Assembly (NCBI GenBank): GCA_050250395.1
Contig: JBFWOQ010000020.1
Location: forward strand, 1-45,140
DNA from: JAGPUQ01 sp050250395
GTDB taxonomy: Bacteria > Pseudomonadota > Gammaproteobacteria > Pseudomonadales > Porticoccaceae
DNA: 45,140 bases
Reading direction: 5' to 3'
Below the pieces are notes generated by a model, which was given only the letters and a program-made list of their open reading frames with translations, did not search any database and had not been told where the DNA came from. This document shows, in pieces, positions 24,475-33,672 of this stretch (positions are counted from its first letter, which is position 1; each line of letters begins with the position of its first letter). The position numbers and the translations under genes are program-made.

Positions 24475-24666
24475 GTGGATATCCCGGGGCTTGCGGAGGG
24501 GGCGAACGGCGGGCGCGCGCTGGCCCTGCCGAAAATGGGGCTGTATGTTATTTCACCGACTGACGCAGTGTATACGGTGCATAAAAAGGCGCCGGCCTAG
24601 GGCTGCGGTCATCCGCGAAATCACGCAGGCGCACGGACACCGAGGTACGCTCTGTCGAAACCCGAC

Positions 24667-25581
24667 TCAACTGGCCAGCAACGGCCGGGAATAGGACACG
24701 GGAACCGCCTCTCCCTCGCCTTCGAAGGTAACGATTTCCCAGGCGTCCGGTCGATTCAGCAGCTTGCGCAGCAGCGCACTGTTGAGCGCGTGGCCGGATT
24801 TGTCGGCGTCGAACTCGCCGATCAGCCCGTAGCCCAGCAAATAGAGATCGCCAATCGCGTCCAGGATCTTGTGCTTGACGAACTCGTCCTTGTAGCGCAG
24901 TCCGCCTTCGTTCAACACACCGCTATCGTCGACCACGATGGCATTGTCCATGCTGCCGCCCAGCACGAGTCCCTTGGAGCGCAGATAGCTGATTTCGTGC
25001 ACGAAACCGAAGGTTCGGGCACGACTCACGTCCTTGACAAAGGATGTAGTGGAAAAATCGACGGACACCTGCGCCCCGCCCGCCGCGAACAGCGGATGGT
25101 CGAACGCGATCGCGAACGTAACCCGAAAACCCTCATAGGGACGGAAGGTAGCTTTCTTGCCATCCTGCTCTACCGATACTTCCTTGCGAATGCGCAGAAA
25201 TTTCTTGGGCCGCGCCTGCTCGACGATGCCGGCGGACTGGATCAGGAACACGAAGGGTCCGGCGCTGCCGTCCATGATCGGCACTTCCGGTGCCGTGACC
25301 TCGATGATCGCATTGTCGATGCCCAGACCCGCCAGTGCGGAGAGCAGGTGTTCCACCGTCGAGACCCGTACATCGCCGTTGACCAGCGTGGTGGAGAGCG
25401 TGGTGTCGCCCACGTTCTCGGCACGGGCACGGATTTCAACCGGCGGGTTCAGATCGGTGCGCCGGAACCAGATTCCGGTATCGGGTTCGGCAGGGAGCAG
25501 GGTAAGAAACACTTTTTGCCCGGTGTGCAAGCCCACGCCGGTCGCGCGGATCGCGTTCTTGAGCGTGCGCTGCTGGATCAA
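24667..25581 (-). CDS. lpxC: UDP-3-O-acyl-N-acetylglucosamine deacetylase LpxC
   Basis: LpxC is the zinc deacetylase for the committed step of lipid A synthesis. The 304-residue product begins MIQQRTLKNAIRATGVGLHTG. It carries the zinc-ligand and catalytic blocks VEHLLSALAGLGIDN (His), MDGSAGPFVF (Glu/Asp region) and FVKHKILDAIGDLYLLG (His and Asp). The start is TTG at 25579-25581, since a stop codon in frame lies four codons upstream and no ATG is available. The length equals E. coli LpxC (305). It follows ftsZ by 183 bp with its own likely promoter. Confidence 0.97.
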   Translation of the reverse strand: MIQQRTLKNAIRATGVGLHTGQKVFLTLLPAEPDTGIWFRRTDLNPPVEIRARAENVGDTTLSTTLVNGDVRVSTVEHLLSALAGLGIDNAIIEVTAPEVPIMDGSAGPFVFLIQSAGIVEQARPKKFLRIRKEVSVEQDGKKATFRPYEGFRVTFAIAFDHPLFAAGGAQVSVDFSTTSFVKDVSRARTFGFVHEISYLRSKGLVLGGSMDNAIVVDDSGVLNEGGLRYKDEFVKHKILDAIGDLYLLGYGLIGEFDADKSGHALNSALLRKLLNRPDAWEIVTFEGEGEAVPVSYSRPLLAS

Positions 25582-25612
25582 ATCGATGCCTCACCGAACC
25601 CCAAGGCGGCCT

Positions 25613-25621
25613 ATGGTAGCA
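25613..25621 (-). promoter_or_regulatory. Possible extended -10 promoter of lpxC
   Basis: The minus strand reads TGCTACCAT, an extended -10 element (TGnTAnnAT), 32 bp before the TTG start. No good -35 is seen at 17 bp, as is often true for extended -10 promoters. In E. coli, lpxC also has its own promoter after ftsZ. Confidence 0.4.
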
Positions 25622-25717
25622 AAACCGCACCGCCTGCCGCCAGCAAGCGCCGCGGTCGTCCGTGCGCGGCAAAGAACTCCCTGCCTTGCATGAGAAGACA
25701 TCCAGGGCAGGTGACAC

Positions 25718-25748
25718 CACAGCCCCCGGGAGGGGATCGGGGGCTGTG
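25718..25748 (-). terminator. Hairpin after ftsZ (possible terminator or attenuator)
   Basis: The 10-bp stem CACAGCCCCC/GGGGGCTGTG with an 11-nt loop lies 17 bp past the ftsZ stop on the minus strand. It has no U-tract in that direction, so it may be a pause, an RNA-stabilising structure or a rho-aided terminator rather than a classic intrinsic one. It separates the dcw operon from lpxC. Confidence 0.4.
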
Positions 25749-25764
25749 CCTCAGGCGCTTTGCA

Positions 25765-26925
25765 TCAATCCGCCTGGCGGCGCAGAAACGCCGGGATGTC
25801 CAGATAATCCAGATCGGCGTCCTGGCGCAGATCCAGCCTGCGCGCCGTCGCCTCGGTTATCGGGCGGCGCGTGATGGTGGGCTTTTCCAGCGCGGCGTAG
25901 TCGATTTCACCGTTGCCGTGAATCGCCTTGGGCGGGCGCGCAGGCGCCAACACCGGCCGGAGCTCTTCCGGTCGGCCGAGCCCGGTAGCCACCACGGTGA
26001 CGCGGATTTCGCTGCCCATGTCGGGATCGATCACGGTACCCACCACCACGGTGGCATTGTCGGACGAGAACTCCTCGATGGTGTCGCCAACCTCGGCGAA
26101 CTCGCCCAGCGACAGGTCGGGACCCGCGGTGATGTTGACCAGAATACCGCGCGCGCCCTGCAGATCGATGTCCTCCAGCAGCGGGCTGTGGACCGCCGCC
26201 TCGGCGGCGATGCGGGCCCGGCCTTCTCCCGATGCCCGGCCCGAACCCATCATCGCCACGCCCATCTCCGCCATCACGGTGCGCACGTCGGCGAAATCGA
26301 CATTGATCATGCCGGGCCGGATGATGAGATCGGCGATGCCCTGCACCGCGCCCAGCAATACATCGTTGGCGGCCCGGAAAGCGTCCAGCAGACTGGTGGA
26401 CCGGCCCAGTACCGACAGCAACTTTTCGTTGGGCACCGTGATCAGCGAGTCCACCCGATCCTTGAGTTGCCGGATGCCCTCGTCGGCGATTTCCCGCCGC
26501 TTGCTGCGCTCGAACTGAAACGGGCGCGTCACCACCGCCACGGTGAGAATGCCCAGCTCCCGGGCCACGTCGGCGACGACGGGCGCGGCCCCGGTGCCGG
26601 TGCCGCCCCCCATGCCGGCGGTGATGAAGACCATGTCCGCGCCCTGCAGGACCTCGGCGATGCGGTCGCGATCCTCGAGCGCGGCCTGACGCCCGACTTC
26701 CGGATTGGCGCCCGCGCCCAGGCCCTTGGTGATGCCGTTGCCCAGCTGCAACAGGGTCGCGCCCTGGATGTCCTTGAGCGCCTGGGAGTCGGTATTGGCG
26801 CAGATGAATTCCACCCCCTCGACCTGGCACGCGATCATGTGGCGCACCGCATTGCCGCCACCTCCGCCTACTCCGATGACCTTGATTTCAGCAGTTTCTG
26901 GAATGCTGTCCACGATCTGAAACAT
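25765..26925 (-). CDS. ftsZ: Cell division GTPase FtsZ
   Basis: FtsZ is the tubulin homologue that forms the Z-ring. The 386-residue product has the GTP-binding tubulin signature MGGGTGTGAAPV near residues 105-116. The T7 catalytic loop NVDFADVRTVM is present, followed by a short variable linker and the C-terminal peptide LDYLDIPAFLRRQAD that binds FtsA and ZipA. The start is ATG 26923-26925 (MFQIVDSIPETAEIKVIGVGG) with a GAGGGGT site; a start five codons upstream is possible but lacks support. It follows ftsA by 38 bp and ends the dcw operon. Confidence 0.98.
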   Translation of the reverse strand: MFQIVDSIPETAEIKVIGVGGGGGNAVRHMIACQVEGVEFICANTDSQALKDIQGATLLQLGNGITKGLGAGANPEVGRQAALEDRDRIAEVLQGADMVFITAGMGGGTGTGAAPVVADVARELGILTVAVVTRPFQFERSKRREIADEGIRQLKDRVDSLITVPNEKLLSVLGRSTSLLDAFRAANDVLLGAVQGIADLIIRPGMINVDFADVRTVMAEMGVAMMGSGRASGEGRARIAAEAAVHSPLLEDIDLQGARGILVNITAGPDLSLGEFAEVGDTIEEFSSDNATVVVGTVIDPDMGSEIRVTVVATGLGRPEELRPVLAPARPPKAIHGNGEIDYAALEKPTITRRPITEATARRLDLRQDADLDYLDIPAFLRRQAD

Positions 26926-26963
26926 GTGATTACCCCTCACTCAAGCGGCCAATTGAACGTTCG

Positions 26964-28196
26964 CTACAAATTGTTTTGAAACCACTGCCGGATACGTCCG
27001 AGGAGTCCGTTTCCGGCCCCCTTCTTCGGCGCACTCCGGTTTTCCTGCTGCTGTTGCAGCCCGTAAAGCAACAACCCGACACCAGTGGAATAGATCGGGT
27101 TGTTAACAATGTCAGCGAGACCCTGGATGTTCTGGGGCATCCCGAGCCGCACCGGCATATGAAAGATTTCTTCGGCGAGATCCACCACGCCCTCCATCTT
27201 GGAGGTACCTCCGGTGAGGACGATGCCGGCGGCGAGCAGGTCCTCGAGACCGCTGCGCCGCAGCTCGGACTGCACCAGAGTGAACAGCTCGTCGTAGCGC
27301 GGCTCCACCACCTCGGCCAGCGCCTGGCGCGACAGGCTGCGCGGCGCGCGATCGCCCACGCTCGGCACCTTGATGGTCTCGTCGGGACCGGCGAGCTGGG
27401 CCAGCGCGCAGGCGTACTTGATCTTGAGTTCCTCGGCATGGGCGGTGGGGGTGCGCAGCGCCATGGCGATGTCGTTGGTGACCTGGTCACCGGCGATGGG
27501 AATCACGCCGGTGTGGCGGATGGCGCCTTCGGTGAACACGGCGATGTCGGTGGTGCCGCCGCCGATATCCACCAGACAGACACCGAGCTGTTTCTCGTCC
27601 TCGGTGAGCACGGCATAGCTCGACGCCAGCTGCTCCAGGATGATGTCGTCCACCTCCAGCCCGCAGCGGCGGATGCACTTCTTGATGTTCTGGGCGGCAT
27701 TGGCGGCACAGGTCACCAGATGCACCTTGGCTTCCAGGCGCACCCCCGACATGCCCAGGGGCTCGCGCACGCCCTCCTGGTTGTCGATGATGAATTCCTG
27801 CGGCAGCACATGAAGAATTTCCTGATCGGCCGGTATCGCCACCGCGCGCGCCGCGTCGATCACGCGATCGATATCGGTCTGGTGCACCTCGCGATCGCGG
27901 ATGGCGACGATGCCGTGGGAGTTCAGGCTGCGGATGTGGCTGCCGGCGATACCGGCGTAGACCGAGTGAATCTGACAGCCCGCCATCAATTCGACTTCCT
28001 CGATGGCGCGCTGGATCGCGTGCACCGTGGATTCGATGTTGACCACCACGCCCTTCTTGATCCCCGAGGACGGATGCATGCCCGTCCCGACGATCTCGAG
28101 CTGTCCGCCGGGGCCCGCAACGCCAATGATCGCCACCACCTTGGAAGTGCCAATGTCCAGTCCGACGATCATCTGTTCGCCGCTAATGCCTGCCAT
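26964..28196 (-). CDS. ftsA: Cell division protein FtsA
   Basis: FtsA is the actin-like ATPase that tethers FtsZ to the inner membrane. The 410-residue product has the phosphate-1 motif IVGLDIGTSKVVAIIG near the N-terminus and the SHS2 (1C) region with INVE-type ANIESTVHAIQRAI. The adenosine motif is ILTGG (GIVLTGGTSKMEGV), and the C-terminal amphipathic targeting helix is LGRIRQWFQNNL. Length and order are standard. It is located between ftsQ (27-bp gap) and ftsZ. Confidence 0.97.
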   Translation of the reverse strand: MAGISGEQMIVGLDIGTSKVVAIIGVAGPGGQLEIVGTGMHPSSGIKKGVVVNIESTVHAIQRAIEEVELMAGCQIHSVYAGIAGSHIRSLNSHGIVAIRDREVHQTDIDRVIDAARAVAIPADQEILHVLPQEFIIDNQEGVREPLGMSGVRLEAKVHLVTCAANAAQNIKKCIRRCGLEVDDIILEQLASSYAVLTEDEKQLGVCLVDIGGGTTDIAVFTEGAIRHTGVIPIAGDQVTNDIAMALRTPTAHAEELKIKYACALAQLAGPDETIKVPSVGDRAPRSLSRQALAEVVEPRYDELFTLVQSELRRSGLEDLLAAGIVLTGGTSKMEGVVDLAEEIFHMPVRLGMPQNIQGLADIVNNPIYSTGVGLLLYGLQQQQENRSAPKKGAGNGLLGRIRQWFQNNL

Positions 28197-28223
28197 ACCC
28201 TCTCCCCATACAATGTCCTCGCT

Positions 28224-29003
28224 TCAGCCGGCAGGGTCCGCCGCGGGTGGCGCCGCGCGCCAGCGCACGGCAATGCCGTTGTCGTAACGCGCATCGACGC
28301 GCGCCAATTCATCGCGCCGTGTCGCGAGGCCCTTGCGCCACAGCACCAGAAAGCGCGCCAGGCGCGCATCCGTGTCGGCGCGCCCCAGGATCAACAGGGC
28401 GCCACCGGCCAGCCGCAGGCTGAGTCCGGCGTTGTCGCGGGCGAAGCGCTCGATGCGCAGATCGTCGCGGGCCAGGCGCTCCGCCGCTGCGCGGTACGCG
28501 GCCATCACTTCCGCCTCCGAACCTTCGCTGCCAATCAGTTCCGGCAGATTCGCGAAATCGTCCGCCGACACCCCGGGCAATACCTCGCCCCGACTATTGA
28601 GGAACTCACCGGCGCGCCAGCGCGCGACCGGCGCCTCTTCGTCGAGATGGAGGTAGAGGCCATTGGGCCATTCGCGTCGCGCGCGCACGCGGGCAATCCA
28701 GGGATGTGCTTCAAGGCCGCGCTGCAACGCCCGCATATCCAGAGTGAGAAAGCCGCCATCGAGGTACTGGCTGACCAGATCTTCAATTTCGGCGCGACCC
28801 AGGTGGCGGATGTCGCCGTCCACCGCAACGACACGCAGCGGCGCATCCAGATAGCGGTACAACACCACGCCGGCGGCCGCCAGCACCGTCAGCGCCGCGG
28901 TCAGCACGAGGGTGAAGCCAGCCACGCGCAGCAGGCGCCCGATATCGACGCGCGGTGCCCGGTCGGGTGGGCGCGCGCCCTGAAAGCGCCGCGTCGCGCT
29001 CAT
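28224..29003 (-). CDS. ftsQ: Cell division protein FtsQ
   Basis: FtsQ is a bitopic divisome protein that recruits FtsB/FtsL. The 259-residue product has a cytoplasmic N-tail, one membrane helix (LLRVAGFTLVLTAALTVLAAAGVVLY, about residues 24-49) and a POTRA domain (LRVVAVDGDIRHLGRAEIEDLVSQYLDGGF). The beta domain contains WIARVRARREWPNGLYLHLDEEAPVARW. Its ATG overlaps the ddl stop by 4 bp. Identification is firm from the motifs and from its place between ddl and ftsA. Confidence 0.95.
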   Translation of the reverse strand: MSATRRFQGARPPDRAPRVDIGRLLRVAGFTLVLTAALTVLAAAGVVLYRYLDAPLRVVAVDGDIRHLGRAEIEDLVSQYLDGGFLTLDMRALQRGLEAHPWIARVRARREWPNGLYLHLDEEAPVARWRAGEFLNSRGEVLPGVSADDFANLPELIGSEGSEAEVMAAYRAAAERLARDDLRIERFARDNAGLSLRLAGGALLILGRADTDARLARFLVLWRKGLATRRDELARVDARYDNGIAVRWRAAPPAADPAG

Positions 29004-29965
29004 GGCGCGTACCCCTTATCGCCACGGATGTCATCGTCACAGACGGCGCTGGCGAGAATTTCCAGCACCAGCTCCGCAAACGACAACCCGGCGGCGGCGG
29101 CCGCCATGGGCACCAGGCTGTGGTCGGTCATCCCGGGAACGGCGTTGACTTCCAGCAGGCACCACTGGCCGTCGGCGGCGGCCATCACATCGACACGCCC
29201 CCAGCCGCGCGCGTCCAGGCTCGCGAAAGCGCGCAGGGCCAGCGCCTGGAGTTCGGCCTCGCGCTCCGCGGACAGACCGCAGGGACAGAGATAGCGGGTG
29301 TCGTCGCGCAGGTATTTGGCCTCGTAGTCGTAGAATTCGCGCTCGGTCTCAAGGCGGATCACCGGCAGCGCGCGGTCGCCGAGAATCGCGATCGTGTACT
29401 CGGCGCCGGCGAGCCAGGATTCGGCGATCACGCAGGCGTCGTAGACCGCTGCCTTGCGCCAGGCCTGTTCGAGTTCCGCGCCACTGCGCGCGCGCGCCAT
29501 GCCGAGACTGGAACCCTCGTGCGCCGGCTTGACCATCGCATCGCCGCCAAGCTCCGCGAGTACCGCCGTCCAGTCGCAGTCCGCCGCCAGCACGGCGAAG
29601 CGCGCGGTGGGCAGCCCGGCGCCCTGCCACAACTGCTTGCAGCGCAGCTTGTCCATAGCGAGCGCCGCCGCCTTGACGCCGCTACCGGTGTAGGGAATTC
29701 CCAGCCATTCGAGCGCGCCCTGGACGGTGCCGTCCTCGCCGCCGCGGCCGTGCAGCGCGATGAAAACCCGGTCCGGCCGGGTCGCCAGCAACTGTTGCAG
29801 CAGGTCCGCGCCGGCGTCGATCCCGTAGGCATCGACGCCGGCCTCCAACAGCCCGCGCAGCACCGCGGCGCCGCTCTTGAGGGACACGTCGCGCTCGGCG
29901 GAGCGTCCGCCGTAGAGCACCGCCACCCGGCCAAGACTGCGCGGATCCGTACGCATCGCGGTCAT
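29000..29965 (-). CDS. ddl: D-alanine--D-alanine ligase
   Basis: Ddl joins two D-alanines with ATP for the pentapeptide end used by MurF. The 321-residue product is an ATP-grasp enzyme. It has GGRSAERDVSLKSG, ALHGRGGEDGTVQGALEWLGIPYTGSG and MDKLRCKQLW, followed by VKPAHEGSSLGM. The Mg-binding end is WGRVDVMAAADGQWCLLEVNAVPGMTDHSLVP. It corresponds to DdlB in the E. coli dcw cluster. It overlaps murC upstream and ftsQ downstream by 4 bp each (ATGA). Confidence 0.97.
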   Translation of the reverse strand: MTAMRTDPRSLGRVAVLYGGRSAERDVSLKSGAAVLRGLLEAGVDAYGIDAGADLLQQLLATRPDRVFIALHGRGGEDGTVQGALEWLGIPYTGSGVKAAALAMDKLRCKQLWQGAGLPTARFAVLAADCDWTAVLAELGGDAMVKPAHEGSSLGMARARSGAELEQAWRKAAVYDACVIAESWLAGAEYTIAILGDRALPVIRLETEREFYDYEAKYLRDDTRYLCPCGLSAEREAELQALALRAFASLDARGWGRVDVMAAADGQWCLLEVNAVPGMTDHSLVPMAAAAAGLSFAELVLEILASAVCDDDIRGDKGYAP

Positions 29966-31377
29966 CGGCCCAGACCTCCTTCCGCCAGCAGGCGGCTGAG
30001 GCGGCTGACATTGCCCGCACCCTGGGTGATCACGATGTCACCGGGCCGTACCAGGTTGCGCAGCAGCTCCGGCACCGCTTCGATGCTGTCGGCGTAGATG
30101 GGATCGAGCACACCGCGCAGACGGATGCTGCGGCACAGACTGCGACTGTCGGCACCGGGAATCTCGTCTTCGCCGGCGGCATAGACCGGGAGCAACACCA
30201 GCAGATCGCAGCCGGACAGCACCTGCACGAAATCCTCGTAGAGATCCCGGGTGCGGCTGTAGCGGTGGGGCTGGAAAATCATCACCAGACGACGATCCGG
30301 CCAGCCGTCGCGCACCGCGCGCTGGGTCGCCGCCACCTCGGCGGGATGGTGGCCGTAGTCGTCCACCAGCATGGCGGTGCCGGCTTCGACCGGGTACTCG
30401 CCCTGTATCTCGAAGCGACGACCGACACCCTGAAAACCGCCGAGCCCGGCCAGGATGGCGCGGTCGGCAACGCCCTCGTCCGTCGCGATGGCAATGGCAG
30501 CCGCGGCGTTCAGCACATTGTGGACGCCGGGAATACTGAGCTCGATCGCGAGCGGCTCGCGGGCGGGCCGATGCAGCGAAAAGCGGGTGCGGGAAGCGGC
30601 GAAGGTGACGTCCGTAACCCGGAAATCCGCGTCTTCGGCAAATCCGTAGGTGAGTGTCGGGCGCGCCACCTGGGGCAGCAGTTCGCGCACGGTGGGATCG
30701 TCGATACAGAGCACCGCAAGTCCGTAAAACGGCAGGTTGTGCAGAAACTCGACGAAAGTCCGCTTGAGTTTGGCGACCTCGAAATCGTAGGTCGCCATGT
30801 GGTCCTGATCGATATTGGTGACCACCGCCACCATGGGCTGCAGGTGCAGGAAGGAGGCATCGCTCTCGTCGGCCTCCGCCACCAGGTAGCGGCTTTCGCC
30901 GAGTCCCGCGTTGGCGCCCGCGCTGTTCACCCGACCACCGATGACGAAGGTTGGATTGCGCCCCGCCGCCGCCAGGATCGCCACGATCAGGCTGGTGGTG
31001 GTGGTCTTGCCGTGGGTGCCGGCGACCGCGATGCCGTGGCGGTAGCGCATCAGTTCGGCGAGCATTTCGGCGCGCTGCACGATGGGAATGCGCGCGTCCC
31101 GCGCCGCCATCAGCTCGGGATTGGACGCGGTCACCGCCGCCGACTGCACCACCACGTCGGCGCCTTCCACCTGGGCGCTGTGGTGGCCGATCCAGACTTC
31201 GGCACCCAGCGCCCGCAGGCGCAGCACATTGGCGCTTTCCGCCAGATCCGATCCCGAAATGGCATAGCCCTGATTCAGCAGCACCTCGGCGATGCCGCTC
31301 ATGCCGGCGCCGCCGATACCGACGAAATGGATGCGGCGAATGCGGCGCATTTCCGGCACCTGAAACGCGCCGCTCAT
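29962..31377 (-). CDS. murC: UDP-N-acetylmuramate--L-alanine ligase MurC
   Basis: MurC adds L-Ala to UDP-MurNAc, the first amino-acid ligation of the stem peptide. From ATG 31375-31377 the product is 471 residues. It has an N-terminal Rossmann-like UDP-binding loop (HFVGIGGAGMSGIAEVL) and the ATP loop AVAGTHGKTTTTSLI. Other blocks are EADESDASFLHLQP, DDYGHHPAEVAATQRA and QPHRYSRT. The upstream open frame lies in murG and is not coding. It overlaps murG and ddl by 4 bp each. murB is not in the cluster, as in E. coli. Confidence 0.97.
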   Translation of the reverse strand: MSGAFQVPEMRRIRRIHFVGIGGAGMSGIAEVLLNQGYAISGSDLAESANVLRLRALGAEVWIGHHSAQVEGADVVVQSAAVTASNPELMAARDARIPIVQRAEMLAELMRYRHGIAVAGTHGKTTTTSLIVAILAAAGRNPTFVIGGRVNSAGANAGLGESRYLVAEADESDASFLHLQPMVAVVTNIDQDHMATYDFEVAKLKRTFVEFLHNLPFYGLAVLCIDDPTVRELLPQVARPTLTYGFAEDADFRVTDVTFAASRTRFSLHRPAREPLAIELSIPGVHNVLNAAAAIAIATDEGVADRAILAGLGGFQGVGRRFEIQGEYPVEAGTAMLVDDYGHHPAEVAATQRAVRDGWPDRRLVMIFQPHRYSRTRDLYEDFVQVLSGCDLLVLLPVYAAGEDEIPGADSRSLCRSIRLRGVLDPIYADSIEAVPELLRNLVRPGDIVITQGAGNVSRLSRLLAEGGLGR

Positions 31378-32450
31378 CGCGCCACCTCCAGACAGGCCGC
31401 GGCCACCGCCTGGGCGGCATCCGGCAGCGCCAGGGCACGCGCGCGCGCGCCCATGGCGGCACGGCGTGGGGCATCCGTCGCGAGCGCCGTCATGGCCGCC
31501 GCCAACTGCGCGGCGTCGAGCGTTTCCTCGCGGAACAGCAGCGCCGCGCCGCCCTGCTCCAGCCAGCGGGCGTTGTGATACTGGTGGTCGTCGATGGCAT
31601 GGGGGTAGGGCACCAGAATGGCGGGCAATCCCGCCGCCGCAAGCTCGGAGACGGTGAGCGCGCCGGCGCGGCAGACCGCGAAATCCGCCCAGCCATAGGC
31701 TTCCGCCATGTCGGCGATGAAGGGCACCACCTCGGCGGTCACGCCGGCGGCGCGGTAGGCGGCGCGCGCGGCCTCCACATGGGTCTCGCCGCACTGATGG
31801 CGCACCACCGGCCGCGCCGTCGACGGCAACAGTGCCAAGGCCGCCGGCACCTGCGTATTGAGCGCGCGCGCACCCAGGCTGCCGCCGAGCACCAGTAAAC
31901 GCGCGGCGCCCCGGTGATCCCGGTCCGGCGGGGTCGTCGCCAGCGCCGCGATGGCGGCGCGCACTGGATTGCCGCACTGGCGCGCACCCGGCAGTACGCC
32001 CGGAAATGCGCCCAGTACCCGGGTCGCGAATCGCGCCAGCAGCCGGTTGGTGGTGCCGGCGATCGCGTTCTGTTCGTGAATGACGAGGGGAATCCCCAAT
32101 GCGCGCGCGGCGATCCCGCCCGGACCTGCCGCGAAACCGCCAAACCCGATTACCGCCCGGGGCCGCAGGCGGCGCGCGGCGGCGAAGGCCTGTACCCCGG
32201 CGGCAGCCAGACCCAGCACACCCCGAATCCGCGCCCGGATACCCACGCCGCGCAAACCCGAGACCTTAAGGAAATGGATCGGGTAGCCGCGCTCCGGCAC
32301 CAGTCGCGCCTCGATGCCGCGGCGCGTACCCAGCCAGTGCACCTCGCAGCCACGCGCGCGCAGCTCGTCGGCCACTGCGAGGGCGGGGAACACATGGCCA
32401 CCGGTACCGCCCGCCATGATCAACACCCGCTTAGCCTCCACTGCGTTCAC
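31374..32450 (-). CDS. murG: UDP-GlcNAc:lipid I N-acetylglucosaminyltransferase MurG
   Basis: MurG transfers GlcNAc to lipid I to make lipid II at the inner face of the membrane. The 358-residue GT-B protein has the glycine-rich loop MAGGTGGHVFPALAVADEL. VIGFGGFAAGPGGIAA and HEQNAIAGTTNRLLA follow. The C-terminal nucleotide-sugar site reads CRAGALTVSELAAAGLPAILVPYPHAIDDHQYHNA. The length is standard. It overlaps ftsW by 20 bp and murC by 4 bp. Confidence 0.97.
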   Translation of the reverse strand: MNAVEAKRVLIMAGGTGGHVFPALAVADELRARGCEVHWLGTRRGIEARLVPERGYPIHFLKVSGLRGVGIRARIRGVLGLAAAGVQAFAAARRLRPRAVIGFGGFAAGPGGIAARALGIPLVIHEQNAIAGTTNRLLARFATRVLGAFPGVLPGARQCGNPVRAAIAALATTPPDRDHRGAARLLVLGGSLGARALNTQVPAALALLPSTARPVVRHQCGETHVEAARAAYRAAGVTAEVVPFIADMAEAYGWADFAVCRAGALTVSELAAAGLPAILVPYPHAIDDHQYHNARWLEQGGAALLFREETLDAAQLAAAMTALATDAPRRAAMGARARALALPDAAQAVAAACLEVAR

Positions 32451-33672
32451 GGCGCACCTGCCGCGCGACTTCCGCGCGCTGTTCCATCTCGGCAGCGATG
32501 CGCAGCACCAGCGCCACCATGGCGCTGGACGCCAGCAGACTGCTGCCGCCGTAGCTGACCAGCGGCAGGGTGAGTCCCTTGGTGGGGAGCAGCCCGGCCG
32601 TGACGCCGATATTGATGAAGGCCTGGCCCGCGATCAGAATCCCGACGCCGAACGCAATGTAGGTGGCGAACCAATCCTGCCGTTGCATCGCGCTGCGGGC
32701 GCAGGCAAAGCAGCGCGCCACCAGCAGCGAGAACACCAACACGACCGCCACCACACCGAGCCAGCCGAATTCCTCGGCGAAGATCGCGAAGATGAAGTCG
32801 GTATGGGCTTCCGGCAGATAGAGCGCCTTCTGTACGCTGTTGCCCAGACCCACGCCGAGCCAGCCGCCGCGCCCGAACGCGATCAGCGACTGGGTCAGCT
32901 GATAACCGCTGTCGTACTGGTCCGCCCAGGGATCCAGATAGGCCACCAGGCGCTGCGCCCGATAGGGCGAATACATGACGAGCGCCGCCAGCGCGGCGGC
33001 ACCGAGCGACATCAGCAGGAAGAACTGCCCCAGGCGCACACCGGCGAGAAACAGCATCGTCACGACGGTCGCCGCGATCACCACGATGGAACCCAGGTCG
33101 GGCTGCAGCAACATCAGCACCGCCAGCACACCGAGGATCGCCAGGGGCTTGGCGAAGTCCCGCCACTCCTCCCGCAGGTGCAATTGCCGGCGTTGCAGGT
33201 AGGCGGCGGTAAATACCACCATGGCGAGCTTGGCGAACTCTCCCACTTGCAGGGAAAACGGCCCCAAGGCCAGCCAGCGGCGACTGCCGTTGACTTCGCG
33301 ACCGATGCCGGGAATCAGTACCAGCGCCAGCAACACCACGGCGACGATCAGCAGCGTGGCGCTCTGCGCGTACCACCATGCCAGCGAAACCCGCAGCACG
33401 ACAACGGCGAGTACGCCCGCCAGTCCCAGGTAAAGCAGGTGCCGCTTGACGAAGAACAGGGCGTCGCCGTGGCCGGTGGCGAGCCCGATCGAGGCCGACG
33501 CCACCATCACCAGCCCCAGCGAGAGCAGCGCCAGCGCGCTGCCGGCGAGCCAGGGATCGAGGCCGCGCGGAAGCAGGGGGGATCCGACTGGAAGCCATTT
33601 GTCCACTTGCTGGAGCAGCTGCGCCTTGAACGCCGCGCCGCCACGATTGTCCCCGTGCGAAGCGGTTTTCAT
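32431..33672 (-). CDS. ftsW: Septal peptidoglycan glycosyltransferase FtsW
   Basis: FtsW is the SEDS-family lipid II polymerase of the septum, partner of FtsI. The 413-residue polytopic protein has about 10 helices. SEDS blocks are NGSRRWLALGPFSLQVGEFAKLAMV, QPDLGSIVVI, the large periplasmic loop region with YQLTQSLIAFGRGGWLGVGLGNS, and LPEAHTDFIFAIFAEEFGWLG. The C-terminal LPTKGLTLPLVSYGGSSLLAS is also present. The N-terminus is longer than in many FtsW proteins, with a 45-residue cytoplasmic stretch. It overlaps murD by 4 bp. Confidence 0.96.
   Translation of the reverse strand: MKTASHGDNRGGAAFKAQLLQQVDKWLPVGSPLLPRGLDPWLAGSALALLSLGLVMVASASIGLATGHGDALFFVKRHLLYLGLAGVLAVVVLRVSLAWWYAQSATLLIVAVVLLALVLIPGIGREVNGSRRWLALGPFSLQVGEFAKLAMVVFTAAYLQRRQLHLREEWRDFAKPLAILGVLAVLMLLQPDLGSIVVIAATVVTMLFLAGVRLGQFFLLMSLGAAALAALVMYSPYRAQRLVAYLDPWADQYDSGYQLTQSLIAFGRGGWLGVGLGNSVQKALYLPEAHTDFIFAIFAEEFGWLGVVAVVLVFSLLVARCFACARSAMQRQDWFATYIAFGVGILIAGQAFINIGVTAGLLPTKGLTLPLVSYGGSSLLASSAMVALVLRIAAEMEQRAEVARQVRRERSGG

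Noticed and set aside
24475..24666. A secM-like arrest gene between lpxC and secA
   Set aside because: No open frame with a signal peptide and an FxxxxWIxxxxGIRAGP-type end is present in the 192 bp.
24790..29294. Open frames of over 700 residues opposite lpxC-ftsZ and ftsA-ftsQ
   Set aside because: They cross several genes and intergenic gaps and have low-complexity, His/Gly/Arg-rich translations, so they are shadows of real genes.
29962..29965. Missing murB between murC and ddl as an anomaly
   Set aside because: murC and ddl overlap by 4 bp, and several gammaproteobacteria, including E. coli, keep murB elsewhere, so this is ordinary.
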